A DNA stretch of 64,000 nucleotides from Ceratothoa steindachneri (Eukaryota; Arthropoda; Malacostraca; Isopoda; Cymothoidae), in NCBI GenBank assembly GCA_963969495.1, contig OZ018329.1:145075521-145139520 (forward strand), given 5' to 3'. The notes under the pieces are model-generated. The model made no database searches. It saw nothing but the letters and a program-made list of their open reading frames with translations, and was not told the origin of the DNA. Of the stretch, positions 25,999-36,647 are shown in pieces. How positions within the stretch are numbered: the stretch's first letter is position 1; every line of letters starts with the position of its first letter. Both the position numbers and the translations under genes were made by a program.

Positions 25999-26290
25999 TC
26001 AACAACTGATGATTTTCCTTAATAAATTGACTTCACGTATGATCCTATCTTTTAGCTGGTTTATGTTTTCTGGATGAGTAGAAAACCCTTCACTTTTTAT
26101 ATGTCCCCAGAAGAGGAAATGGCACGGTGTTAATTCCCGTGATCTTGAGGGCCATTTATTTTCATTATTTAGCGCGACAATGCGATTGCTGAAACGTTTG
26201 TCTCTCAGTCTTTCTCTTATAGCAAGCAATCTATGAGCTGAGACTACGTTCTGAATTTACCAAATTCTATTCAATGGAGTGCCGTAAATT
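25999..26290 (-). pseudogene. Mariner-type transposase C-terminal fragment
   Basis: The minus-strand frame 25,999-26,229 contains RFSNRIVALNN followed by KWPSRSRELTPCHFLFWGHI, then ENINQLKDRIIREV. This is the signature of the C-terminal part of many arthropod IS630/Tc1/mariner transposases (WPPRSPDLTPxDFFLWG). Two proline/aspartate positions of that signature are changed: RSPDLTP reads RSRELTP, and DFF reads HFL. The last catalytic acid is therefore lost. Only about 75 residues survive. No termini or upstream half were found, so this is a truncated, dead copy. It belongs to a different subfamily from the relics at 27.3 and 36 kb. Confidence 0.75.
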
Positions 26291-26399
26291 CGGAGAAGTA
26301 CTGGGATAATCCGTTCCTTAATCAATGTAGAGAGGCCCACTAAAAAAGTAATAATCCCTCCCCTCAAGATATTACTTCGGGAGAGAAAGCGAGCTGTTA

Positions 26400-27290
26400 C
26401 CCCTCTCCCCCCCCCCCCGACTTCACCGTTTGGGAACTTTACGCCCAGGCATCAGAAAATTCACACCTAAGCATGACGCTGTGATTGAAGACTATCTTCC
26501 CTCCCCCCGTGTCGAGAGATCATTCGTCTATTTGCCCTTTTTTTATCTCCTCGAGACAACTTTTACGGCTTCAGCTGCTGGTCGTCTCTTCAGACCTGCT
26601 GATTCCGTTCTCTTACACTTCCCCGTAAGACACACTCTGTTGCCCGGCCGATAAAGAAGGTTCAATAAGGTCTCTCTCCCTCTCCCTGTTTTGGAGAAAT
26701 CCTGGGATATATGTGCCCTCTCAAGGATTACCCGCAGATTTGCTTATACGAGGACTCCCCGAACGGAGATTTGCTTAGACGACGCTTCCCTGAACGGAGA
26801 TTCGCTTGGACGACGCTCTCGCCCGAGAAGTGTTTAGTGACTGTCGCAGGCCGCGGACGAGCTGGACATCACAATCCTAACTTCGAGGCAGGGAGAAAAG
26901 TCTCTTGAGGCAACGCAGCCTTTCTCAACCGCCTTCGGATCAAGAATTGGAGTAGCCGTCCTCCGAAGTTCTTCTGGTGACCTCTTGAGAACAAGAGGCC
27001 CAATAGCAAGTGAAGAAGTCCCCCCCCCTCCACCGAAGTCGTCTGGTGAGTACAAGAGGCCCGCACCTGACTAAGTCAGTGTTTGGAGAACGTAGCATTA
27101 CCCTCTTCGGGGTTCCCGTCTACACCCGTGAGTAATTAAGGTCACTAAGCTCCCCCCTCCTTACCAAGTTCTCCCTGCTTTACCCTCAAAGTTCAAAGGA
27201 ACTGAATCTCTCACCCACCTAAATTTCCCATTATAATCATTTAATAACCCTGGTTATCCAATCAGTATTCGGAACCTAATTCCGTCTTAT
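26400..27290. other. GC-richer tract with small internal repeats
   Basis: C-runs at 26,409-26,419 and 27,021-27,031 bracket a tract richer in G and C than the background. A unit of about 30 bp is repeated three times at 26,730-26,822 (GCAGATTTGCTTATACGAGG, GGAGATTTGCTTAGACGACG, GGAGATTCGCTTGGACGACG). A second weak duplication is TTCTGGTGACC...ACAAGAGGCCC / TCTGGTGAGTACAAGAGGCCC near 26,968-27,062. The ORFs on both strands have no recognisable motif. It could be an unclassified repeat or LTR, but no paired ends were seen. The mariner at 27.3 kb abuts its right side. Confidence 0.35.
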
Positions 27291-27301
27291 TCTTGTATGT
27301 A

Positions 27302-28562
27302 CGAGGGGTGGTCAATAAGTTTTGCAAATCGGTAGGGCAAAACAGAGGAAGGGGGATGGCTGTTTGTGGGGGTCTTAGGACAAGTTATAACAAGTCAGGA
27401 CCTGCAGCCGCACGCTCCTGCCTTGTTTATTTAAAAAGCAGTAGCTGATCGCAGATCGTCAGTCACAAATTTTTCAACAATGGAGAAGGTTGAGCACCGC
27501 GCAGTGATCAAATTTTGACCAAGGAAGGCAAGAATGCAAAAGAGATCTATGAACGCATGGTTGCAGTGTACACCGACACCACCCCTTTCTATGCAACCAT
27601 TGCTTGCATGAATAGGGAGTTCCACCATGGTCGTGAGTCCCTTAAAGATGACCCCCGTCCAGGACGCCCGTCTGACGTGACCAACGTGGACAATGTGGCC
27701 GGTGTAGAGAGGATGATCCTCAAAAATCAACGGGTGAAGGTCGAAGAAATCGAGCGAGAACAAGGAATATCACATGGAAGTGTTATCAACATCATCCACG
27801 ATAATTTGGCCGTGACCAAGGTCTCTGCCCCATGATCGACTTAAACGTCGTCAAAGTTCGGAGGAGCTGCTGCTCCTGTACAACAAAGACCCAGCGGGAT
27901 TCGAGTCACACATAGTGTCAGGTGATAAAACGTGGGTCCATCACTGGGATCTCGAGACCAAGCTCGAAAGCATGGCTTGGAAACACAGGGGCTCTCCAAC
28001 CCCCATCAAGTTCCGGACCCAACCCTCAGTCGGGAAGATCATGGCATTATCTTCTGGGATTATGAGGGAGTGTTGATGGTGGAGTTTGAGCCTCGTAGAA
28101 GGACCATCACAGGCCAATATTACGCCGAGGAACTGGCTGGGTTTAAGTGCATCCGTCAGAAGCGGCAAGGCAAGTTGACACGCAGTGTCCTGCTCTTGCA
28201 CGAAAATGCCCCTGTCCACAAGGCCAGAGTTGCACAAGCTGCCCTGTGCGAGTGCGGATTCGAAAAGCTCAACCATCCCCTCTACAGTCCAGATCTGGCC
28301 CTAGCGATTACTTTTTATTCCGCTAGGTCAAGTCTGCACTGCGTGGACACCGGTTTGGGGATGATGAAGATGTCCAGCTCGCCGTCCAGGAGTGGAATGA
28401 ACAGCAGTCGGGAGATTTCTGGTTGTCGGGAATTCGAAGCCTCAGGGACAAGTGGCGCAAGTGCATTGAAGTCGAGGGTAGTTATATTGAGAAATAATAA
28501 AACACTTTTCCTCATATCTCGTTTCCTTCTATCCAAATTGCAAAACCTATTGACCGCCCCTC

Positions 28563-28563
<1 letters not shown>
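27302..28563 (+). mobile_element. Full-length mariner element with both terminal inverted repeats (inactive)
   Basis: The 1,262-bp element is bounded by inverted repeats CGAGGGGTGGTCAATAAGTT (27,302 on) and, in reverse complement at the right end, CGAGGGGCGGTCAATAGGTT. The repeats match over 26 bp with two differences (27,302-27,327 and 28,538-28,563). TA dinucleotides lie immediately outside (27,300-27,301 and 28,564-28,565), as expected for mariner, which duplicates TA. The length is the usual one for the family. The right TA is also the first unit of an (AT)n tract, so either the element inserted into that tract or the tract grew from its target site. The transposase inside is broken in several places. 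Confidence 0.95.
27480..28497 (+). pseudogene. Mariner transposase pseudogene (D-D34-D type)
   Basis: The start is the ATG at 27,480 (MEKVEHRAVIKF), the usual N-terminus of this family. After 12 codons a 1-bp loss shifts the frame. The helix-turn-helix DNA-binding half continues at 27,515-27,828 with DDPRPGRPSD and ISHGSVINIIHD. A small deletion at about 27,829 removes the RWVP-like linker. The catalytic domain follows with SGDKTWVHH (first acid kept, codon 27,923; the usual E of GDETW is K), another frameshift near 28,045, then HENAPVHKAR (second acid D to E, codon 28,202) and YSPDLA. A last frameshift near 28,300 leads to SDYFLFR, an in-frame stop, and a good C-terminus RSLRDKWRKCIEVEG ending at 28,497. 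Spacing between the second and third acids is 34. Four frameshifts, one stop and a changed catalytic residue show it is dead. Confidence 0.94.

Positions 28564-28617
<54 letters not shown>
28564..28617. repeat. (AT)n microsatellite at the mariner's right end
   Basis: Perfect AT run starting at the element's TA target duplication. Confidence 0.97.
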
Positions 28618-28619
<2 letters not shown>

Positions 28620-28754
28620 GTTAAAGAAGCAAATGCAAGTTCTGCGGGTGATGACAACCACCACATGGCTTTGGCCATATTTACTTTCTGCCTTTCAAAA
28701 CAATTTTGAAGACAGAAAGAAAAGGGCAGAAACCTTGATTGCAGACTTTATAAC

Positions 28755-29100
28755 AATATAGTAGAAGAAAGAGAAATTGGACGTGAATGAGCAATGAGAC
28801 AGGAAACAGGAGTTTTTTAGAGGTAAGAGAAAGGGACATTAGAAGAAGACTAGAATTAAAGAGAGCAGAGGGCGGCACAATGAAATCAATCTTTTACTGA
28901 GAAGACAGAGATAACGTCAGGAATTTGAAACTTTTTTCCCCTAGCTTTATCTCTGTCTTCTCGGTAAAGGATTGCCTTCATTGTGCCGCCCTCTGCTCTC
29001 TTTGATTCTAGTCTTCTTCTAATGTCCCTTTCTCTTACCTCTAAAAAACTCCTGTTTCCTGTCTCATTGCTCATTCGCGTCTAATTTTTCTTTCTTGTAC

Positions 29101-29104
<4 letters not shown>
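28755..29104. repeat. Long inverted repeat (hairpin), arms about 158 bp, spacer about 32 bp
   Basis: The left arm (28,755-28,914) and the reverse complement of the right arm (28,947-29,104) match at all but about nine positions, roughly 94% by eye. They include a shared run of over 60 identical bases containing GGAAACAGGAGTTTTTTAGA and GAGAAAGGGACATTAGAAGA. The arms are flanked by AT dinucleotide tracts, 28,564-28,617 on one side (after about 140 bp) and 29,100-29,180 directly on the other. If transcribed, the RNA would fold into an almost perfect duplex of about 155 bp. Minus-strand ORFs across it (28,681-28,878; 28,886-29,074) have no recognised domain. It may be an inverted duplication of an element fragment or a fold-back element; no target duplication was found. 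Confidence 0.93.

Positions 29105-29180
<76 letters not shown>
29100..29180. repeat. (AT)n microsatellite
   Basis: AT run abutting the right arm of the long inverted repeat. Confidence 0.97.
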
Positions 29181-29183
<3 letters not shown>

Positions 29184-29882
29184 ACCCTTTATCTAGTGTA
29201 TATTAAAATCTAACTTTTATGTTGTGTTTGGAATATTCCTTGCTCCCGCAGCTGCAAGCTAACTATTCAAATCACACTCTTAGAAAAATAACCTTAGTTG
29301 CCTTGTTTAGCCAACCTTAGAGCCTGTGTGCCTATATTCCCGTACACTTGCCATACTTCGACAATCATTTTCTGGTTCAGGAAAAAAACTCGACTGAAAT
29401 TATTGTCGTAAAACCATGAGCCGAGGAGATGATCCTTGAGGCATATCCCGATTCACAGAGAGACATACTGCCGACAAATACCTCTCTTAAAATAGAATTC
29501 TAGGGGATTGTTCACCGGAGCATACTATCGAATATTATGGCAATTTACCTTTCTTTAATTAACCGGTTTCTTCGTCACCAATCACAATGTTATCAAAGAA
29601 ACGAGAAGGATAATGGAGACCCATTTTACAAGATGTCGACAACGAGGAAAATCAGTTTGTAGAATTTGCTGCCTTAATGGATCTTATAGGGATGCCATTT
29701 TAAATCTTGCCAATTACCATCCATTCTCTCTGATTGGTAGATTTTGATATTGAAGAAGAATTCGAAAATATTTCGAAATTTTCTGCTGTTCTTAGGATTT
29801 TCCGACGAAGCAAACGACCTTTCTTTAGAGTTAATCTTTTCCTTCTTTTTGATACCTACGGATATTTTTTTTCCACTAGCAT

Positions 29883-30477
29883 CCTTGCTTGGTAGATGCC
29901 CTTGCACAGTAGATGCTCTTGCTTGGTAGATGCCCTTGCTCGGTAGATGCTCTTGCTTGGTAGATGCCCTTGCAAGGTAGATTCTCTTGCTTGGTAGATG
30001 CCCTTGCACGGTAGATGCTCTTGCTTGGAAGATGCCCTTGCACGGTAGATGCCGTTGCTTGGTAGATGATCTTACTTGATAGATGCTCTTCTTGATAGAT
30101 GCCCTTGCTCTGTAGATGCCATTGTTTGATAGATGCTCTTGCTCGGTAGATGCGCTTGCTTGGTAGATGCTATTGCTCGGTAGATTCTCGTGCGGGTAGA
30201 TGCCCTTACACGGTAGATGCCCTTGCTTGGTAGATGTTATTGCTCTGTAGATGCTCTTGCTAGGTAGATGCTCTTTCACGGTAGATGTCCTTGCTTGGCA
30301 GATTCCATTGTTTGGTAGATGCTCTTGATTTGTAGATGTCCTTGCACGGTAGATGCCCTTGCTTGGTAGATTTTATTGCTCGAAGGATGCGCTTGCTTGG
30401 TAGATGCCCTTGCTTGGTAGAAGTTTTTGCTCAGTAGATGCCCTTGCTCGGTAGATGCCCTTGCTTGGTAGATGCCG
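29883..30477. repeat. 17-bp minisatellite, about 35 units
   Basis: Tandem units of CTTGCTTGGTAGATGCC with recurrent variants: TTGG to CACGG, CTCGG or CTCTG in the middle, and GCC to GCT or GTT at the end. Occasional 16-bp units occur, near 30,088 and 30,187. Some variants alternate with a two-unit (34-bp) tendency. The minus strand has no stop in any frame of the unit, so a 51-bp (17-residue) periodic ORF of up to 201 codons appears, with repeats such as LPSKGIYQARAST. I consider it an artefact. The last unit abuts the dispersed repeat that starts at 30,478. Confidence 0.96.
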
Positions 30478-30815
30478 GATGGCGCTTTGCTCCCTCCGAC
30501 CGCTTGGGAGATTACAGGAGAAAGCCTTTGATCCTACAGGCGATGTTGTAGGCCCCGTCAACGTTGCTACAAAGAAGTGGGGCCTTTCCATCTGGGTGAG
30601 TGTCCTGAAGGACCGGGTTAGAATGGAGGGAGGCTGTTGCATGCTGTGGGAATTTTATACCCTCCCCTTGTGCTAGCGGTGCATGTAGCAGTTAGGGAGT
30701 AGGAGTGCAATTACAGCTCAACCATACAGATTGCATCCAAGTAGGGCGGTCCCAGATCAGGATCGCATTCAGGCGGTTTGGTTGTGTCCTACAGGGCGGC
30801 TAGTGTCTATAAAAC
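30478..30815 (+). repeat. Unclassified dispersed repeat, copy A
   Basis: One of three copies in the window. In this orientation it reads GGATGGCGCTTTGCTCCCTC, then CCTACAGG...TTGTAGGCCCC, then TTTTATACCCTCCCCTTGTG and CTAGCGGTGCATGTAGC. Further on come AATTACAGCTCAACCATAC, GGGCGGTCCCAGATCAGGAT and a TATAAAAC-containing end. The reverse complement of the 34.1-kb and 43.7-kb copies shares these blocks in the same order, with many substitutions. No ORF or terminal repeats are evident, and I cannot place it in a known family. It begins directly where the 17-bp minisatellite ends. Confidence 0.7.
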
Positions 30816-31557
30816 AGAGCGTGCCTCCTGGGCATCTCACCTTCTATTTCCACCTAATTATACAAAATATCATCGTCAAAGTAAAGAGAAGAGAAATTTA
30901 GAATAGAATTTGTTAAAGTTGATTTTCGTCAAACCAGATTTTGTAGTCAACTGATTAAAATTTAATTTACTTTTAAATTCTTTTAATTGTAGAAGGGAAA
31001 TTTTTAGAATTTTCTTGCTCAAAAATTTGGAATCAATTATTCAATGTGGAGTATTTCACAACAGCATTAAACACCAGTTCAGCATTAAAAGTTGAGAAGG
31101 TTCTATAACTTCCACAACAGCATTAAACAACAGTTTAGCATTTAAAGTTGAGAAGGTTCTATAAATTCAAACCCATTTACTTTTGTTACTATAGTTGACT
31201 ATATAGTTTTTATGTGCTATAAATCCTAGATGAATTTTGGTTGACTACCGCTGGGCTTTGCTGTGATGTGTTGCCAAGTAATAATTAATTAGAGGGATAG
31301 AAATAAAGTATAAAAATGATAATGTAAATATTCGTAAGATCGATGATTAAAATTAAATGAATAAATAATGGTAATTAAGCTGGACAAATAAAAAATTGGA
31401 GGAAATTTTGGACCACTGTTTTGAAATAAAACCGTTTCAAAATACTTCGACAGCAATGTTTGAATTAGAGAATGAGATAAAAATTTACTAAATCTAATTT
31501 AATTTATAGGTAAATGTCCTATGTAATTTACTTATAACTAAATATACAATAAAAACA
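30816..31557. other. AT-rich sequence with a short direct duplication, no gene seen
   Basis: A segment of about 56 bp is repeated at 31,060-31,115 and 31,120-31,170; both contain CAACAGCATTAAACA and AAAGTTGAGAAGGTTCTATAA. Nothing else is identifiable. Confidence 0.6.
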
Positions 31558-31965
31558 CAGGGTGTTTCTAAAAGTTGATATCATACGAGATGTACATTAA
31601 TATTTCCCTAGCTACAGTCTAGGCAATTGATACTCTGCAAAGGTTTAATGTTAAGCAATACAAGATTTATTCCAAAATTTAAATGAGAAACTCATATGTA
31701 TGTGGAATCCATATACATCCATATATGTACATTACCTCTGCACGTTGCAGTCTTGTTTGACTGAGTTTAAGCATTCTCTAATACAATAAATGGATTTTCT
31801 CTTTTACTAAATGGATTTTCTATAACTCCAAAGATAAAAACAATCAACACTAGCGATAAAATTGTGATGTAATTTCATACATGTTTTTAAATTTGAGGTA
31901 ATTTTAACGAAAATTGTTCTAGTAATTAGATTGCGAAATGTTATAAATTTTTTAGAAACACCCTG
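31558..31965. mobile_element. Small MITE with CAGGGTGTTTCTAAAA ends
   Basis: The ends are a 16-bp perfect inverted repeat: CAGGGTGTTTCTAAAA at 31,558-31,573 and its complement at 31,950-31,965, enclosing 408 bp without coding content. CAGGGTGT-type termini are common among Tc1/mariner-related elements. A TA follows the right end (31,966-31,967), but the left neighbour is CA, so a TA target duplication would need one mutation. The similar ACAGGGTGTTCGGTCTAAAT at 35,459 belongs to a mariner-like relic of a related type. Confidence 0.8.
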
Positions 31966-31967
31966 TA

Positions 31968-34124
31968 TATTAAATTGTGACTTCCTGAATCAAACCGAGC
32001 GTAAAGTATTAAATCATTAATTATGTTAATTGTTTATTTTTATTCCTTCTTACCATTTTCTTCTGATTTGTGACATCTATTTTTCAAAAGATGGGCAAAG
32101 TTGTTCCATAAACAACCAATCTCCGCAGGCAGACATTGAATGTTTTTTTGACAATTCGCTCTTAACTTGCTTTATATTCTTATTGATACTTTATAAATTA
32201 TCATTGTTTGGATGGGAAGGTTTCCTTCATTTATTATATTTTCCTCTTTCACGACAGGTTCCCCAAGGTGGTTTGTGACTGACTGATCCCGCCTTCACCT
32301 GATGAAAAAAAGAAGAATGTAGAGGGAACTGAGATGAAAATGAATAATATTTTAGAAGTGATGGTGAAAAGATAGTTCTAAGCTGACAAGCACTTCTTCA
32401 ACCAAGTTCTTAAATACAAACGTATGCATAGAAAGAAAAAGTGGATTCAAAGGTACATGTCAAATTTAGATGAAAAATGAAATATAAAACTCCATCACCC
32501 AGCAAATATAAAACTTTGGTGGGAAATTAATGCCTTCAAAGACGTGCTGCCATTGTATTCATTTAAAATTCCAAGGAGAAAAATCTAAAACCTTTTTAGG
32601 AAACGTTTCCTCAGTCCGAGATTTGCATTTTTAATTCGTTCTAAATCTGAAACGGAATCAAAATCGGTGAAAAATTTAAAGTCCAGCGGATTCGTCCTTT
32701 AGAAGTTCTTCCGGCCACTTCCTATATGATAACAGCTCTTCCAAGTTGATAAGTTTTTGTATTTTGTTAATAATAAAATGCATGGACGGTAGTTAAGTGT
32801 TCCTTGTTATCATTTGAGTGTTCCTTTGTTAAGACCAAATTTAAACAGCATATTGAGTAGTTTGACAAGACGCCTCCCGAATGCTCGGAATTTATTTTAT
32901 CTTTATTGATGCAAAAGATGGTATCAATGGAAGATGTATAATGAAAGGTGGCAATAAGGAAGAAAATATATGGAAGAAAGAGTGAAGATTAAAACTAAGA
33001 TAGAGGATGTTAGTAATAAAACATATCCATACAACCATCCCATGAATCTACCAAAATATATTCTTTTTTTTTGTATTATCTTGGATTTGCCCTCAACTCT
33101 GAAGCTTTTCTTAGTGGTGAACTGCATTTTAACATTGGTTCTGAACTACACGTCACTACAGGTCGCGAATATAGTAACCACAGTGAATTTGAATCGCATC
33201 AAGACTTCATCTAACCACAAAGTTGCCCAATTTGGCTTAAATTCGCTCAGTGTAGAAGCGATATTCCCATTCAGTTAGACCAAATTCATGATAACTATAT
33301 GGACAATTATAGGTAAGTTTGTATGGTCCTTTTTAATTTAAGGCAATTTTCCTTCATAAAAACCCTATAACTAACGCAAAACTTGAGGGTACCATGGGAT
33401 GATGATGAGTGTAACACAGCAGACAGATGATTACACATCCTAGAGGCAAATAAAGATAAAGGAGGATCATCCATCGAGCACAGATGTTTAAGAGTAACAA
33501 TCAGTAGGGAGTGAAAACCAGAAAGTATAATGCCCAAGAGATAGTATGTGGTTAGTGTGAAAAACCTGTGGGAGGGAGCTACGGCATTTAAGGTCATAGA
33601 TTTAATAAGAATGACATTAAAGGTGATTATGTATCGAAATGGCAGCCAGTTAAGATCGCGAGGCAGTCGACTTGAAGGATGTCACCAGCGGAGGAGAACC
33701 AAGTAGTGCAAAGATGTAAGCCAGTTAGAGGACAAAACGTGGAGTTACAGTGAATGGCATGCTGAGTTTAGAGAGATAACCGAGTATTAGAGGTAAGAGT
33801 GTTGTGTATTGGAAAAGAGGTTATGTGTGGCCCCGCAGTTACGGAGATAGGGAACCATCACACTCTGTTTGGTAACAATCAATATTGTTTTCTTAAGCAT
33901 AAATGATGTCTGACGAATCCCCTTCAATTCTTCCATCGAACATTCAGAGAGCGCACACAGCCAAATGTCAGAAAATGCGCATTCTTTTAATGTTGAGGAA
34001 AGAAAATAAGTTATGCCTCGGAGGCGAGGCTGTGATTTTTCAACCTCTACCCATCCCGAAGGGTAATATAAAAGAGGTCAAGAGTGGTCAGTCATTTCCA
34101 AGTGAATATGATACGATCAACCCA
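31968..34124. other. AT-rich sequence, no gene seen
   Basis: Several 60-100 codon ORFs on both strands (for example 32,030-32,278 plus; 32,970-33,278 plus; 33,307-33,597 minus) show no recognisable domain and are within what chance would give. From about 33,400 to 33,850 the sequence is purine-rich on the plus strand and less AT-rich. That would fit an old element, but I see no signature. Confidence 0.45.
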
Positions 34125-34432
34125 CCTGGATGCAATCCTGGAGGAGTGGACAACCTCTCTTGGATTTATTCAACATGAGGTTAGGTTGCAATCGAACTTC
34201 TACTTCGAACTGTGGCCGTCAACTTCTAGCATAGGGAGGGCTATAAAATTGGCTAGGTTTGCTACTCTAACTGATTGCTCAGGACAGACTCACAGAAAGC
34301 TCGGTCCAACTTAATTGTGGTAACGTTAGGGGGCGGGTTCTTACAGCACAGACTTTAGAATCAAAGCTCTCTCACATAATCTCACAACGGTCTTAGGGGG
34401 CAGAGGTCAGCGGCTACGAGGGAGCAATGCAG
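34125..34432 (-). repeat. Unclassified dispersed repeat, copy B
   Basis: The plus strand reads as the reverse complement of copy A at 30.5 kb: GGATGCAATCCTGG, GGTTGCAATCGAACTTCTAC, CTAGCATAGGGAGGGCTATA, GGCGGGTTCTTACAGCACAG, TCAAAGCTCTCTCACATAAT and GAGGGAGCAATGCAGC. The order of blocks and their spacing agree with copies A and C, with about one quarter to one third of positions changed by eye. Confidence 0.6.
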
Positions 34433-35456
34433 CATCAACATGAAAAAAGGTAATCCAGAATCTGCAATCGGATCTCTCTAAGAATATATTCAACCTTTTA
34501 GGGGGTTATGCGCCATTTCTCCTCAAAATTCCACTGTAATCCACCAATAAACTTTTAAGATATCTTTTAAAATATAGAATTGAAAATGGGGTCCAAAATC
34601 CACATCTAGATCATGATCCGCCTCAAAATCTAATCAACCTTTTGTGGCCCAAGTCTCAATATTCTTTTAATTATCTTCTACACAATATGTGAATAAATAT
34701 TGCAAAATCCGCATTTAGATTTGGATCCAACCCTAAATATAAGTAATTCCTTTTAGATTTATTGTGTAAACTCTATAATAAAAATAACTATCGATAATAT
34801 GCCTCTAAATATCTTATACACAAACACACGAACATAGAAACCTGATCGCATATTCCTTCGCCAAATTCTGTGGCGGAGATATCAGACTTAAAAGTAAGAA
34901 CAGTTGGTCGTATTTAATCATATTCCCAAACACATCATCCATATAAAAATTGCTTAACGAAAAGTTGTTCTAGGAAGCATCCTGCGGTAATGTATGAAAT
35001 GTATCGGGACTTGGTTCTCTTAGCGAGTGTATAAAGTGGGATTTTCCCCCAAATAATACTTACACTCAAGGGATTTCACCAAACTTCGTCGACCTACGAT
35101 GAGTCCCTTCTAATTCTCACAGGTCATATGAATTCATTTGGATGTCTCTGGACATTTCATTCTTCCTATGAACTTCTATATTAAAAAAAATGGGTCACCG
35201 TTGAGCCATTTGCATTCACTCTTATATAACGTTATCTCGTTATCTCTAGCATGTGTTACTTGTGGTTTATCGTATCGAATCCTTAATATTGTAAGGTTGA
35301 GAGTGTTAAACTTGTTTCCGATAGAAGGTTTATAGCTACATATATTTATATATAAAAACAGTTTACTAGGAATCTGTTTTTAGCTTCCTACAGAATTTCT
35401 AAGGGAACGGGTTTTAGAGACGATACTGTTTATTTTTAACCTATGCTTGAATAAAA
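34433..35456. other. AT-rich sequence, no gene seen
   Basis: No recognisable coding or repeat structure apart from short A/T runs. The small ORF at 35,138-35,335 has no motif. Confidence 0.5.
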
Positions 35457-36490
35457 TACAGGGTGTTCGGTCTAAATGTAATAGTTTGCATAACAGCCCC
35501 CCTTCCGCAATATATCAGCTAAAAATAAATGTATTTAAAAAAGGTAAAAATAACAACTAGAATATAGGTAGGAGATAACAGATAAGTTAAAATAGTCGCC
35601 TTCATCTTCCACCGACAGCCTTAATGCGGCTCAGGATCTTGTCTCTTCCGTTCCTCTTTCTGTCCTTGGAAAATCTTCGAACCCCTCTATGATCTTGGGC
35701 AGCAGCTCATTCATGATATTTCAGGCACAGCAGATGGTCTTTTTCTCGACCGCGCCCATAAGTTGGTAATCCAAATGATTTATATCAGGGGAATTGAGAG
35801 TTCAGAAATTGGCGCTAGAGAAGTCGTTGAAATTTCAGCATTAACGCTCTCCAGCCAGGGTTTGGCTACAGTCTCCAGCAGTTCCATATACTCGTACCAG
35901 TCAGTATTGTTCCTAAGAGCTTGGTCAAAGAGTTCGGGTAACATGACTCGTCCTGGCTAGAGTCACATCTAAGAGTATGAGGGTTAGGGGGAATTTGGTC
36001 TTTATGGTATATTTAAAGTGGCTTGGATTGTAGGAAAACCAACTGTAATCTTGGATTTTGTGAAAAGTGTTTTGTGGAATTTTTTTTCATCTGACAAGAA
36101 CCAGATCATCTCCGGTCAAACATGATGCTTCAGTTCCTTCGCGAGCTTCTTTGACTTCGTCAAGCAATTCTGCTTTGTCTTGGCCATCAGAATTTGTCCT
36201 TTACGACTCTTCTACGAGTAGTGGTGAAAGCCCTCATTCATAGCCAGGTTGATGGTGGCGACTACAACACCAAACCCTATCTTTCAAAGCCCGGAGTCCC
36301 TCGTTCAGGTCTTGCATCAACTTATCTTCCAGATGTTGGAGGAATTCCGGCGTGCGAACGCAATCAAAAGGCCTAATGTATCCATTTCTGGTGTCCACGG
36401 CTTCGGAGTCTCCATTGCAACTATCCATGTCACACGTTTTATAAGTAGCTGGAATAGTTTGTTTTCCAGGCGCTGGCTAGTGTAAGTGAT
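35457..36490 (-). pseudogene. Mariner-like transposase relic with one terminal repeat
   Basis: Minus-strand relic of an IS630/Tc1/mariner transposase. From the N-terminus (about 36,428) one frame reads RTPEFLQHLEDKLMQDLNEG, the helix-turn-helix region of a subfamily with the KTPEFLxxL motif. Lower on the plus-strand scale, in other frames, come MAKTKQNCLTKSKKLAKELK (about 36,130-36,190), LSDEKKFHKTLF (about 36,050-36,100; SDEK is the first catalytic motif), MELLETVAKPWLESV (about 35,850-35,895) and NSPDINHLDYQLMGAVEK (35,745-35,800; SPDxNPLDY is the last catalytic motif). It ends with ILSRIKAVGGR near 35,615-35,650. Multiple stops and frameshifts make it inactive. The 3' end has a terminal repeat beginning ACAGGGTGTTCGG at 35,459; the matching left end is missing, so it is truncated. 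A second relic of the same subfamily lies at 60.6 kb. Confidence 0.85.
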
Positions 36491-36647
36491 CTGTGTGACA
36501 CGAACCAGGAGCTGGCATCAGGTATTGCTATTGATGAGGGTGTGATTGCACTTGTTGTAGTGAATAATGTTAAGAAAGAGGGTGCATGGATTTGCGTTGA
36601 AGATATGAGAGATTGATTAAATATATGAAAAAAAGAAAAATGAAAGT

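Noticed and set aside
29674..30279. 201-codon minus-strand ORF as a repeat protein
   Set aside because: It is entirely the 17-bp minisatellite read through three frames, and its unique C-terminal part has no recognisable domain.
22746..30477. Stop-free reading on one strand in all frames of the 25-, 33- and 17-bp repeats as a shared coding property
   Set aside because: A unit of 17-33 codons without a stop arises by chance roughly 20-45% of the time per strand, and two strands are available, so three such repeats are not remarkable.
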